This document shows, one piece after another, positions 37,049 through 44,824 of a stretch of 64,000 bases of DNA. The DNA is from Hoeflea_A sp965249925 (GTDB lineage: Bacteria; Pseudomonadota; Alphaproteobacteria; Rhizobiales; Rhizobiaceae). The notes under the pieces were generated by a model. That model was not told where the DNA came from and made no database searches. It saw nothing but the letters and a program-made list of their open reading frames with translations. Positions within the stretch are counted from its first letter, which is position 1. Every line of letters starts with the position of its first letter. The stretch lies in assembly GCA_965249925.1 (NCBI GenBank), contig OZ252260.1, positions 2,604,001-2,668,000 of the forward strand, in the 5' to 3' direction. A program made the translations under genes and the position numbers.

Positions 37049-38281
37049 TCAGCCAGAGCCTTGCGCCAACGCGGGGTTGAGGATGAACGGCAGCGTGATG
37101 AAGTGGCGTCGGGTGGTGCTTTCGTCGATCTCGATCGGCCGGTCCGGATCGCGGTCGATGCCGTGCTTCAGGAGCGCATGCAGCACCATGTGAATGGTGC
37201 CGAATTCGGTTTCTTCCTCGTCCTTGTTGCGGTCGGTGATCTGCACGCCGACGGCCAGCATTTTGCCGAGACAGGAATGCGCGCCGCCGCCGAAGGAGAG
37301 GCCGTGCAGCGGCGTGCGACCGGCCAGTTCGCGGTGCGGATTGAACCGCTCCGCGTCGTCCCCGAACAGATCCGTGTTGCGGTTGGCCTTGGTCAGGTCG
37401 ATGGTGACGAATTCATCCTCGACGGCGTCATGCCCGTCGGGCAGGTGCATCGGGCACAGCGCCCGCCGCTTGGTGATCGGACTGGCCGGGTGCAGGCGCA
37501 CCGATTCCCAGATGAACTTCTGCATCAGGATCGGATCGTCGATCAGGTTCTTGCGGTCCTCGGGGTGGCTGTCGACCCAGTCGAGAACCTCGTTGACGGT
37601 GTTCATCAAAACGTTGGCGGTGGTGAAGGCGCCGGCCAGAATGAAGAAAGCACCGTCCTTCACCCGCTCGTCATAGGGTAGGTCGTCATCGGTCGGCATG
37701 CGGCGCAGCTGCGCCGTGATGGCGTCGTTGGGCAGGTCTTTCTCGTCCATGTCGCCGGCCTCGACCTTGGCGATCAATGCGCGGCGGCGGGCGGCGGAAG
37801 GTTCGAAGAACTCGGTTCGGAAGTTTTCCAGCGCCTCCTTGAGTTCGGCCATCAGACGGTCGCGATCGTCCGGATTGGTGAGCTGGCCCATGGTCGGCGC
37901 GTGGCCGAGCTTGCCGATCAGCGCCAGCAGCCGGTCGGTATCTTCCTCGGTGCGAGCCCTATCGACGCCGGCGCTGTCGGCGACCAGGTTGACGAGCACC
38001 CGGTAGGCGAATTTCGCCATGTCGCCCTTGCCGGTCCGGATGACCGGATCGAGGGTTTCCTTGAGCGCCGCCGGGAAAACATGGTTCTGGTAATGACGGA
38101 AGAAGGTGCGGTTGAACACTCCCATGAACAGGCGCTTTTTCTCGATGTGTTCCTTGCCGTGCAGGCAGACCACGGTGCGCGGCAAAAACAGTGTGTCGGC
38201 ATCGTAGAGCGCCTGATGCAGATCCGGGATCCGCAGTGTCGCCTCCGCATCGGCGTATCTGGTGACAAAGTGTTCTGCCAT
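37049..38281 (-). CDS. Cytochrome P450 (copy 1, atypical I-helix)
   Basis: A soluble bacterial P450 of 410 residues. K-helix ExxR is ESVRLHP (about 259-262) and the haem-thiolate loop is FGGGAHSCLG with Cys337. In the I-helix the usual (A/G)Gx(D/E)T(T/S) reads AGAFTT (about 216-221), so the acidic residue of the proton-relay pair is Phe. ATG at 38281 (MAEHFVT) has GGAGGAA 5 bp before it. The ATG at 38293 includes that ribosome-binding site and is rejected. It lies 24 bp after a 2Fe-2S ferredoxin gene that could be its electron donor. The substrate is unknown. Confidence 0.88.
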   Translation of the reverse strand: MAEHFVTRYADAEATLRIPDLHQALYDADTLFLPRTVVCLHGKEHIEKKRLFMGVFNRTFFRHYQNHVFPAALKETLDPVIRTGKGDMAKFAYRVLVNLVADSAGVDRARTEEDTDRLLALIGKLGHAPTMGQLTNPDDRDRLMAELKEALENFRTEFFEPSAARRRALIAKVEAGDMDEKDLPNDAITAQLRRMPTDDDLPYDERVKDGAFFILAGAFTTANVLMNTVNEVLDWVDSHPEDRKNLIDDPILMQKFIWESVRLHPASPITKRRALCPMHLPDGHDAVEDEFVTIDLTKANRNTDLFGDDAERFNPHRELAGRTPLHGLSFGGGAHSCLGKMLAVGVQITDRNKDEEETEFGTIHMVLHALLKHGIDRDPDRPIEIDESTTRRHFITLPFILNPALAQGSG

Positions 38282-38305
38282 GGTTTCCTCCATTAAGCCC
38301 GATGT

Positions 38306-38626
38306 CTACTCTTCCGGCGCCAGCGTCAGTTCCAGACCGTCCAGCTCCTCCGTTACGGTGATCTGGCAGGCCAGACGCGAGACGGCCTCGTCGCGGTGCA
38401 GCAGCATGTCGAGCATCGCCAGTTCGTAGTCCTGCGGCGGCGCCAGCCGCTCCGCCCAATGCGACGCGAGCTTGATGTGGCAGGTGCCGCAGGTGGCGCT
38501 GCCGCCGCAGGCCCCCTCGACCGGCAGCGCCAGTTCATCGCGCAGCGCGAACATCAGCGGGTCGCCGGTGCTGACCTGATGGCTGGCGGCCGCACCGTCG
38601 CGGTCGGTGACGTGAATGGTGATCAA
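38306..38626 (-). CDS. 2Fe-2S ferredoxin
   Basis: A 106-residue plant/adrenodoxin-type ferredoxin. Cluster ligands follow C-x5-C-x2-C and a distal Cys: C40, C46 and C49 (EGACGGSATCGTCH) and C87 (RLACQI). The start is a TTG at 38626 with GGAAG 7 bp upstream. It overlaps the stop of the amidohydrolase gene as TTGA, so translation is coupled. The gene lies between the amidohydrolase and P450 copy 1 and is the likely electron donor for the P450s of the island. No ferredoxin reductase gene is present in the cluster. Confidence 0.88.
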   Translation of the reverse strand: MITIHVTDRDGAAASHQVSTGDPLMFALRDELALPVEGACGGSATCGTCHIKLASHWAERLAPPQDYELAMLDMLLHRDEAVSRLACQITVTEELDGLELTLAPEE

Positions 38627-39987
38627 TGCAGTTCTTCCACGACGAGCGGTTCGGGTTCCTGTTCCGGCCCGAAGGCCACCTCGCGCGACAGCCGCGATCC
38701 CATCGAAGCGAGACGCCATCCGGGGATCGGCTTGCGTTTCGGCGGCGGCGACAGGTCTTTCAGGACCCCGCCGATCATCACCGTGCTGATGTTGGCGGGA
38801 TCGCCGAGGCTCGGGATATCGTCCTCCACCTTGCCTTTCACGCAGATGATGTCGGCCTGGTAGCCGGGCGCGATGACGCCGATCTCGCCGTCCATACGCA
38901 TGGCGAAGGCGCCCTTCTGGGTGGCGCACTGAATGGCCTCCAGAGCAGATAGGCCGAAATACTTCGTGAACACTTCCATCTCGCGGTAATGCCAGTCGCC
39001 ATAGGGCACCATCGAAAACCCGGCTTCCGATCCGGTGAGCAGCGGCACACCTTCCTTGTGAGCCAATGTCATGGTCTCGATCGAATCGGTCAGTTCCCGT
39101 TCGAAAAGCTTCATCAGGTAGTCGGCGGTGCCGAGCTTGTGACCGAAATCCACCATGTTGGCCTGGAAGGTCAGCGCCGGTGCGATGGGGATCTTGCGGT
39201 CGACCACCTCCTTGAGTGCAGCATCGTCCATCGCCGTCGCATGGAAGATCAGGTCGAAGCCGGCGACGGCGGCGCGCCGGGTCGCTTCGGCGCCGCGGCA
39301 GTGGCCCATGACAGGCGTTTCCAGTTCATGCGCCGTGTCGCAGATCAGCTGCAGTTCCTCGAGCGTCCAGACGCACATTTCGCCCTTGTGCGCCTGGCGC
39401 GGGATAATGCCGGTGACGTGGACCTTGATCCAGTCGGCGCCGACTTTGACCTGGCGCCGCACCTCGCGGACGATCTCGTCCTTCGAATTGACCGCCATGT
39501 AGTAGCCGGTCGTGCCCTCGTCCTGGATCAGCCGGCCGGCGGTGCCGCCGACGCCGGTGATGAGCGCGTAGGCACCGCAGGACATACGCGGCCCCTCGAC
39601 CACATTGGCCTCGATCGCATCACGCAGATCGATCATGTTTTCGAAGGTCGAATCCGGATCGAGCAGGCCGGTGACGCCGGCCCGCAGCAGTTTGCGGGCA
39701 TTGTGGGCGGCCACCAGGGCCGACAGCGCGTTGCGGCGCTGGTGAAAAATCTCGGCGTTCGATCCGGCGTCGTCGAAGGCCAGATGGCAGTGGGCGTCGA
39801 TCAGGCCGGGCATGACGGTCTGCCCGGACGCGTCGATGCGCTGGAGATCAGGCAAGTCAGAGGCTTCGTTGTCAGCGGCGAGGCCGACCGCCTTGATCCG
39901 TCCGTCCCGAACGAGCACCGAGCCCTCGAATGCCGCACTGCCGGTTCCGTCGATGATGCGGCCGTTTTCAATCACAAGATCACGCAT
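38623..39987 (-). CDS. Amidohydrolase family protein (imidazolonepropionase/prolidase-like)
   Basis: A 454-residue TIM-barrel amidohydrolase. It has the HxH metal site (LIDAHCHL, H66 and H68), a probable bridging Lys in KVHVTG (K188), and His in PVMGHCRG (H229) and LIFHATAM (H249). The usual final metal-ligand Asp context (TGTDAG) reads TGSEAG, with Glu321. The substrate is unknown; cyclic amide, lactam or lactone hydrolysis would fit the family. It is part of a minus-strand group with a second amidohydrolase (10 bp upstream) and the ferredoxin and P450 downstream. Confidence 0.85.
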   Translation of the reverse strand: MRDLVIENGRIIDGTGSAAFEGSVLVRDGRIKAVGLAADNEASDLPDLQRIDASGQTVMPGLIDAHCHLAFDDAGSNAEIFHQRRNALSALVAAHNARKLLRAGVTGLLDPDSTFENMIDLRDAIEANVVEGPRMSCGAYALITGVGGTAGRLIQDEGTTGYYMAVNSKDEIVREVRRQVKVGADWIKVHVTGIIPRQAHKGEMCVWTLEELQLICDTAHELETPVMGHCRGAEATRRAAVAGFDLIFHATAMDDAALKEVVDRKIPIAPALTFQANMVDFGHKLGTADYLMKLFERELTDSIETMTLAHKEGVPLLTGSEAGFSMVPYGDWHYREMEVFTKYFGLSALEAIQCATQKGAFAMRMDGEIGVIAPGYQADIICVKGKVEDDIPSLGDPANISTVMIGGVLKDLSPPPKRKPIPGWRLASMGSRLSREVAFGPEQEPEPLVVEELH

Positions 39988-39996
39988 GGCTATGTC

Positions 39997-41001
39997 CTAT
40001 CCGTTGATGCGCAGCAGGCGCCGCGCATTATCCGCCAGTTTGGCCGGCGGACGGTGGGAGGCAAGATCGTCCGGCGCGTCCCAGCCGGAGAAATTGGTGC
40101 CAAACACCAGCCGGTCGTCGCCAACCAGATCCGTGAACAGTGCCAGCGACGCATCGTGGTTGAGATGGTTGTCGAACCACAGCCGTGACAGCTGCTCTTC
40201 GAAGGCCCCGTCGCTTCGCAGGTGCGCCGGCGCCCACGGACGCTTGCGCGCCGCCATCGCCATGCGTCCGACCAGATAGCCGGTCGAGCCGCCGCCATGG
40301 CTGATGCACAGGTCGAGTTCGGGATGGCGCTCGATCACCCCGCCATAGATCAGACGCGCCACGGCCAGCGCTTCCTGCGCGGCAAACCCGATCACCACAT
40401 CCAGGTCGTAATCGTTCAGATTGGCATCACCCGGCGGGCCGTCGATGCCGGCCGGCGAGGGGTGGATGAACAAGGGCACGTCGAGGCGGACACACGCCTC
40501 GTAAAGCACGTCCATGACCGCGTCGTCGAGCCGGTGCGGCATGTCGGTGCCGATATAGCCGCCCAGCAGGCCGAGTTCGGATACGGCCCGCTCCAGTTCC
40601 GCGACCGCCGCCGGCGGGTCCTGAACCGGCAGAGCGGCGAGACCGGCGAGGCGCTGCTTGTAGCGCCGCAACAGCGCGGCCAGTGCGTCGTTGTGGGTCC
40701 GGCAGAAGGCGACAGCGTCCGCGGCGGCGATGAAGTGAAGAAACGTCAGCGGATTCGGCGAAAGCACCTGAAAATCGATGCCCGCCTCGCCCATGCGTTC
40801 GAGCCGCAGGTCCGGGTCCATGAAGGCGCTGCCCTGATAGCGTACGCCGTCGAGACGGTAATCGCCGACCCGGAACCAGGGCCGGTCGCCATCCTGGCCG
40901 CCCATCTCGGGCCCGAGCGGCCCGGCGGCACCCATGGTCTCGGCGAGCACGACATGCGCGTGCACATCAATAACGCTTGCCGCCAGAGCAGAGTGGGTCA
41001 T
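39997..41001 (-). CDS. Amidohydrolase 2 family protein (ACMSD-like fold)
   Basis: A 334-residue metal-dependent hydrolase or decarboxylase of the amidohydrolase-2 group. VIDVHAHV holds H14 and H16, FIHPSPAG holds H180 and CISHGGGS holds H235. The C-terminal motif that usually reads GSD/GTD is GTNFSGWD, so the canonical metal-ligand Asp position is Asn303. Relatives decarboxylate or hydrolyse carboxylated unsaturated or aromatic compounds. It is the first gene of the minus-strand catabolic group and is divergent from the MarR regulator across 129 bp. Confidence 0.83.
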   Translation of the reverse strand: MTHSALAASVIDVHAHVVLAETMGAAGPLGPEMGGQDGDRPWFRVGDYRLDGVRYQGSAFMDPDLRLERMGEAGIDFQVLSPNPLTFLHFIAAADAVAFCRTHNDALAALLRRYKQRLAGLAALPVQDPPAAVAELERAVSELGLLGGYIGTDMPHRLDDAVMDVLYEACVRLDVPLFIHPSPAGIDGPPGDANLNDYDLDVVIGFAAQEALAVARLIYGGVIERHPELDLCISHGGGSTGYLVGRMAMAARKRPWAPAHLRSDGAFEEQLSRLWFDNHLNHDASLALFTDLVGDDRLVFGTNFSGWDAPDDLASHRPPAKLADNARRLLRING

Positions 41002-41130
41002 CGCCGATTGCCGTTGTCATTTTTTATCGTATTGAATAAGATCGCATTCGATGTATTCTGTCAACACTCCGCTCTGGACAGGCGGATCAAAGAAAAGCAT
41101 ATAGGCACGAGCCAAAGCTGGAGTTTCGAA
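41002..41130. promoter_or_regulatory. Divergent promoter region, amidohydrolase / marR, with possible MarR site
   Basis: An AT-rich 129 bp region between divergent genes. An imperfect 16-bp palindrome GAATAAGATCGCATTC (41034-41049, 12 of 16 positions symmetrical) is followed by TTCGAT at 41047-41052. It is a candidate site for the neighbouring MarR protein. I cannot assign promoter boxes with confidence. Confidence 0.35.
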
Positions 41131-41616
41131 TTGCATCGTCTGATCCGGAAAGACGCAGCCGGAAAGGCAGTACGCAGGCCGCTGGAAGATCGCGTTTCGT
41201 TCATGACGCACCGCATCAATGCGCGTCTGCAGCAGCTCTGCAATCCAGTGATCGCTCCTTATCAGCTCGACCTCTACAGCTCCCGCATCATCGTCGCCCT
41301 GGCCGAGAAGGGCGCCATGAAAGTGGGCGAACTGGTCGATCTGATGGCGTTGCCGCAATCGACCATGTCGCATCAGCTCAAGCGGCTGGAAAAGGACGGC
41401 TACGTGCTGCGCACACGCTCCGACCTGGACAACCGGACGGTGGTCATCACTCTCACCCAGAAGGGCGCCGACGTCGCGGAAATCTGCAACCGGCTCAGCG
41501 ATGCCATCCTGGCTTCGGTCTCCGAAGAGCTGTCGGACGAGGAGATCGAGTTGCTGACCAAGCTCCTGCAGAGGGTGTTTGCCAGTCTGCCCAAGGAACG
41601 CATCATCTCCGTTTGA
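41131..41616 (+). CDS. MarR-family transcriptional regulator of the catabolic island
   Basis: A winged-helix dimer of about 161 residues. The core spans VIAPYQLDLYSSRIIVALAE, the recognition helix region LPQSTMSHQLKRLEKDGYV and the wing RTRSDLDNRTVVITLTQKG, then dimerisation helices. The open frame extends far upstream, antisense to the amidohydrolase, without homology. A TTG at 41131 with GGAG 7 bp upstream gives a normal-length protein. It sits between the two divergent halves of the P450 island and most likely senses a pathway substrate. Confidence 0.82.
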   Translation: MHRLIRKDAAGKAVRRPLEDRVSFMTHRINARLQQLCNPVIAPYQLDLYSSRIIVALAEKGAMKVGELVDLMALPQSTMSHQLKRLEKDGYVLRTRSDLDNRTVVITLTQKGADVAEICNRLSDAILASVSEELSDEEIELLTKLLQRVFASLPKERIISV

Positions 41617-41625
41617 GCGACCCGC

Positions 41626-42015
41626 ATGCCAGCGCACATCTCCGACACACAGGACGCCATCGACATCGTTCGCAGGTTCTGTCGGTGCTGGGACCGGCTG
41701 GATTTCGACGCCATCGCCGATCTCCTGCACGACGACATCGTCTATCACAACATGCCGCTCGACCCGATCCACGGCAAGGCGGCGGTCGACGCCTATCTGC
41801 ACGCTGCCGGTCCGTTCGAAACCTGCCAGTGGGAGCTGCTCAACATCGCCGCCGACGGACCCGTCGTGCTGACCGAACGGGTCGATCGCTTCACCGTCGC
41901 CGGCACGCCGATCGCTTTGGAAGTGATGGGCGTGTTTGAAATCGTCGACGGCCGCATCCTTCTGTGGCGCGATTATTTCGACCTGGCGAGCTATCGGGCA
42001 CAATGGCCGAATTGA
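41626..42015 (+). CDS. Limonene-1,2-epoxide hydrolase-type enzyme (SnoaL-like fold)
   Basis: A 129-residue cystatin/SnoaL-fold protein. It retains the complete epoxide-hydrolase active site known from limonene-1,2-epoxide hydrolase: Y40 and N42 (VYHNMPL), R85 and D87 (TERVDRF), W114 and D116 (LLWRDYFD), with spacing matching the known enzyme. It should open an epoxide with water in one step. It follows marR by 9 bp and precedes the second P450, suggesting that an epoxide is a pathway intermediate. The physiological substrate is unknown and need not be limonene. Confidence 0.82.
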   Translation: MPAHISDTQDAIDIVRRFCRCWDRLDFDAIADLLHDDIVYHNMPLDPIHGKAAVDAYLHAAGPFETCQWELLNIAADGPVVLTERVDRFTVAGTPIALEVMGVFEIVDGRILLWRDYFDLASYRAQWPN

Positions 42016-42192
42016 CCTGAATCGAGCCGTTGTTCCTCTCGGCGACGATCCTCCCGCATCGGCCGAAACAAGACAAGTATCAGAAAACAATGAGAAAAAG
42101 CGATAACGGCCAAGCGCTCAAAATAATATTGTTGTAAATAGGTTCGATTTCGATACAAAATTGGAGGCCGATGAGCAAGGAGGGCGGGAGCC
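42016..42192 (+). promoter_or_regulatory. AT-rich promoter region of the second P450 operon, tandem TTCGAT
   Basis: This 177 bp gap is unusually AT-rich around 42080-42165. It contains a tandem TTCGATTTCGAT (42143-42154) followed by an AAGGAGGG ribosome-binding site before the P450 start. It probably carries a regulated promoter. No terminator hairpin is evident after the epoxide hydrolase gene. Confidence 0.4.
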
Positions 42193-43413
42193 ATGTCTCA
42201 ACCCCATGTGATCAGCGAAGCAGCCCAGATATCGGCCGGGCTTCGGCATCCGGATCTCAGGCAGGCGCTCTACGACGAGGGCGCCGTGATCATGGATCAG
42301 ACCCTGCTGACGCTGCATGGCGACAAGCACCGCAAGCGCCGCCTGCTGGAATTCCGGGTGTTCCGCCGCGACTTTTTCCACTGGTACGAGCGCACGGTGT
42401 TTCCGGCGACACTGGCCCATTCGATGGCGCCGGACATCGCCGCTGGTCGCAGCGAACTGGTCGATATCGGCTATCGCGTGACGATGAACCTGACGGCCGA
42501 TTTTGCCGGCATCGACCGCCCCGAGAAATCACCCGAGGAAACTGCCCACCTACTGCGCCTGGTGTCGACCTTTTCGGAAGGTGCGACGATGGTCCATTCG
42601 ACCCGGCCCAAGGATGAGGTCCGCGCTGAAGTGCGGGCGGCGATCGCCGATTTCGGACCGTGCTTTCTCGATGCCTCCATCGCCCGCCGCAGGCAGTTGC
42701 TTGCGCAGTTCGAGCGCGGCGAGATCGGCGAGGACGATTTGCCGCGCGATGTCCTGACGGTGATCCTGCGCAACGGCGATCCCGAGGAATTCACGCCCGA
42801 TGTGCTGACCCGCGAGATTGCCTTCTACCTGCAGGCTGGCGCCCACTCGACCGCCAACTCGACGATCCATGCGTTCCACGACATCTTCACCTGGGCCGAA
42901 GCGGATCCGGTGCGCTGGCAGCGGCTGCGCGACGATGCGCTGTTTTTCCAGCGGGCCGTGCATGAAAGCCTGCGGCTGCATCCGGCGAGCCCGGTCGCCT
43001 GGCGGCGCGCCACCTGCCCGCTGCATCTGGATGGCGCCGGCGATATCGATGAGGACGATATGGTCGAGTTTCGCCTCGCCGAGTCCAACCGAGATAAAGC
43101 GATCTTCGGCGACGATGCCGATACATTCAATCCGGAACGCACGGTCACGGCGCCGCATCCGCCGTTCGGTCACACCTTCGGAACCGGCGTGCATACTTGC
43201 CTCGGCCGCGATCTCGATGGCGGCGTGGTGCCGCGTCCCGGCACCGATCCACAAACCCATCAATACGGCACGATCACGCTGTTCCTGCGCGATCTCTTCG
43301 CCCGTGGGGCGCGGCAGGACCCGGACGACCCGCCGCAGATGGCAACCCATACGGCGCGACCCAACTGGGGTCGCTATCCGATCCTCTTCGACGGGGCGCG
43401 CTCATGGCGGTGA
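42193..43413 (+). CDS. Cytochrome P450 (copy 2, atypical I-helix)
   Basis: A 406-residue P450, a diverged paralogue of the minus-strand copy (shared LHG-x2-H-x2-RR and FF-x2-Y-x5-FP segments early on). ExxR is ESLRLHP (258-261) and the haem loop is FGTGVHTCLG with Cys336. The I-helix reads AGAHST (215-220), so the acidic residue is His and the Thr is Ser. The C-terminal part after the haem loop contains VVPRPGTDP, an insertion unlike common P450s. ATG at 42193 follows AAGGAGGGCGGGAGCC. Its 3' end overlaps the SDR gene by 10 bp. Confidence 0.86.
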   Translation: MSQPHVISEAAQISAGLRHPDLRQALYDEGAVIMDQTLLTLHGDKHRKRRLLEFRVFRRDFFHWYERTVFPATLAHSMAPDIAAGRSELVDIGYRVTMNLTADFAGIDRPEKSPEETAHLLRLVSTFSEGATMVHSTRPKDEVRAEVRAAIADFGPCFLDASIARRRQLLAQFERGEIGEDDLPRDVLTVILRNGDPEEFTPDVLTREIAFYLQAGAHSTANSTIHAFHDIFTWAEADPVRWQRLRDDALFFQRAVHESLRLHPASPVAWRRATCPLHLDGAGDIDEDDMVEFRLAESNRDKAIFGDDADTFNPERTVTAPHPPFGHTFGTGVHTCLGRDLDGGVVPRPGTDPQTHQYGTITLFLRDLFARGARQDPDDPPQMATHTARPNWGRYPILFDGARSWR

Positions 43414-44159
43414 AAACGGCCCTGGTGACCGGTGGCAGCGGCGACATTGGCCGGGCCTGCGCGCAAGCGCTGATCTCGGACGGTTTCCAGGCGCATATCC
43501 TCGATCTCGATCCTGAGGCCGTCGATCGCGTCGCCGCCGACATCGGCGCGACCGGATGGGCCGCCGACGTCACCGACGAACCGGCCGTCGAAGCGGTGCT
43601 GTCGCAATTGCCGGATCCGCCCGACCTGGTGGTCAACAACGCCGGCATCGGCCGCTTCGCCTCGCTGCTCGACATGCCGCTGGCCGATTTCAGGCAGGTG
43701 CTGGACGTCAATCTGGTCGGCGCCTTTGTCGTCGCCCGCGCCGCCGCCCGCGGCATGGCAAAGCGCGGATCCGGCCAGATCATCAACATCACTTCGATCA
43801 ATGCCGTCACCACCGGCCCGGGAACCGGCAGCTATCCGGCCTCCAAGGCCGGCCTGCAGAAACTCACCGAAATGATGGCGCTGGAGTGGGGACCGCTCGG
43901 CCTGCGCGTCAATGCCATCGCGCCGGGCTTCATCGACGCCGGGATCTCGACCCCGTTCTACCGGGATCCGGAAGTGCGGGCGTTGCGCGGCGGCGCCGTG
44001 CCGAGCGGCCGGCTCGGCCTGCCCGAAGACATCGCCAACGCCGTAGCGTTTCTCGCCAGCGACAGGGCCAGCTACATTAACGGCCACCATCTGGTGATAG
44101 ACGGCGGCGTCTCCGTCAGCCTGCTGACCCAGCTGCCACGGGTGAAGGCCCGGGAATGA
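43404..44159 (+). CDS. Short-chain dehydrogenase/reductase (SDR 1)
   Basis: A 251-residue classical SDR. The cofactor loop is TGGSGDIG (9-16), NNAG (78-81), and the catalytic triad is S131, Y144 and K148 (SYPASK). An Asp-rich end of beta-2 (ILDLD) favours NAD over NADP. It probably oxidises an alcohol formed in the P450/epoxide hydrolase pathway. The start at 43404 overlaps the P450 gene, and the stop overlaps the ThuA-like gene as ATGA, so all three are coupled. Confidence 0.88.
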   Translation: MAVKTALVTGGSGDIGRACAQALISDGFQAHILDLDPEAVDRVAADIGATGWAADVTDEPAVEAVLSQLPDPPDLVVNNAGIGRFASLLDMPLADFRQVLDVNLVGAFVVARAAARGMAKRGSGQIINITSINAVTTGPGTGSYPASKAGLQKLTEMMALEWGPLGLRVNAIAPGFIDAGISTPFYRDPEVRALRGGAVPSGRLGLPEDIANAVAFLASDRASYINGHHLVIDGGVSVSLLTQLPRVKARE

Positions 44160-44824
44160 AGAACCTCATTCTGTCCGGCGGCATTTTTCACCCGTTCGCG
44201 GAGACATCGGCATCGATTGCCGGTCATCTGGAGGACCTTGGGGTGACCTCGACTGTCGTCGACGTGCGCGCCGGTTTCGAGGCCCTGGAGAATGAGCGCT
44301 TTGATCTCGTTACGGTGAATGCCCTGAGCTGGTCGATGACGCAGGCGGAGAAATATCAGCCCTATCGGGCGGATTACGCGTTCGCCCCATCGGACGTCCA
44401 GCGCCAAGCGTTGCACCGGCATATCGCCGAAGGCGGCGGCCTGCTGGGCCTGCACACGGCGGCGATCTGCTTCGACACCTGGGCCGAATGGCCGGATATT
44501 TTGGGTGTAGGCTGGATCTGGGGCCGGTCGCACCATCCGCCGCCCGGTTATGTCACGGTGTCCGGAGCGGACGGCGATTTCGACGTGTGGGACGAACTCT
44601 ACTGCGACATGGATCTGGCGCCGGACACGCAGGTGCTCGCCACCGGACGCACGGCCGGCATCGATGATGCGCAGCCGATTCTCACCGTCACCGGCCGCTC
44701 CGCCTATCTGGCACTCGGCCACGATCTCACGGCCACCGCCAACGCCGGCTACCGGCGGCTGTTGCACCGGGCGGCGGTGCTGGCACTTGGCAGAGAAAAG
44801 GACGCGTCCGATGCAGCCCATTGA
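44156..44824 (+). CDS. ThuA-like domain protein
   Basis: A 222-residue protein of the ThuA (glutamine amidotransferase-like fold) family. It starts NLILSGGIFHPF and includes GGGLLGLHTAAICFDTW and WGRSHHPPPGYV. ThuA proteins are linked to sugar catabolism but their reaction is not established. Here it lies between two SDR genes and overlaps both (4 bp upstream, 14 bp downstream), so it belongs to the P450 operon. A hydrolase or isomerase role on a cyclic intermediate is only a guess. Confidence 0.75.
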   Translation: MKNLILSGGIFHPFAETSASIAGHLEDLGVTSTVVDVRAGFEALENERFDLVTVNALSWSMTQAEKYQPYRADYAFAPSDVQRQALHRHIAEGGGLLGLHTAAICFDTWAEWPDILGVGWIWGRSHHPPPGYVTVSGADGDFDVWDELYCDMDLAPDTQVLATGRTAGIDDAQPILTVTGRSAYLALGHDLTATANAGYRRLLHRAAVLALGREKDASDAAH

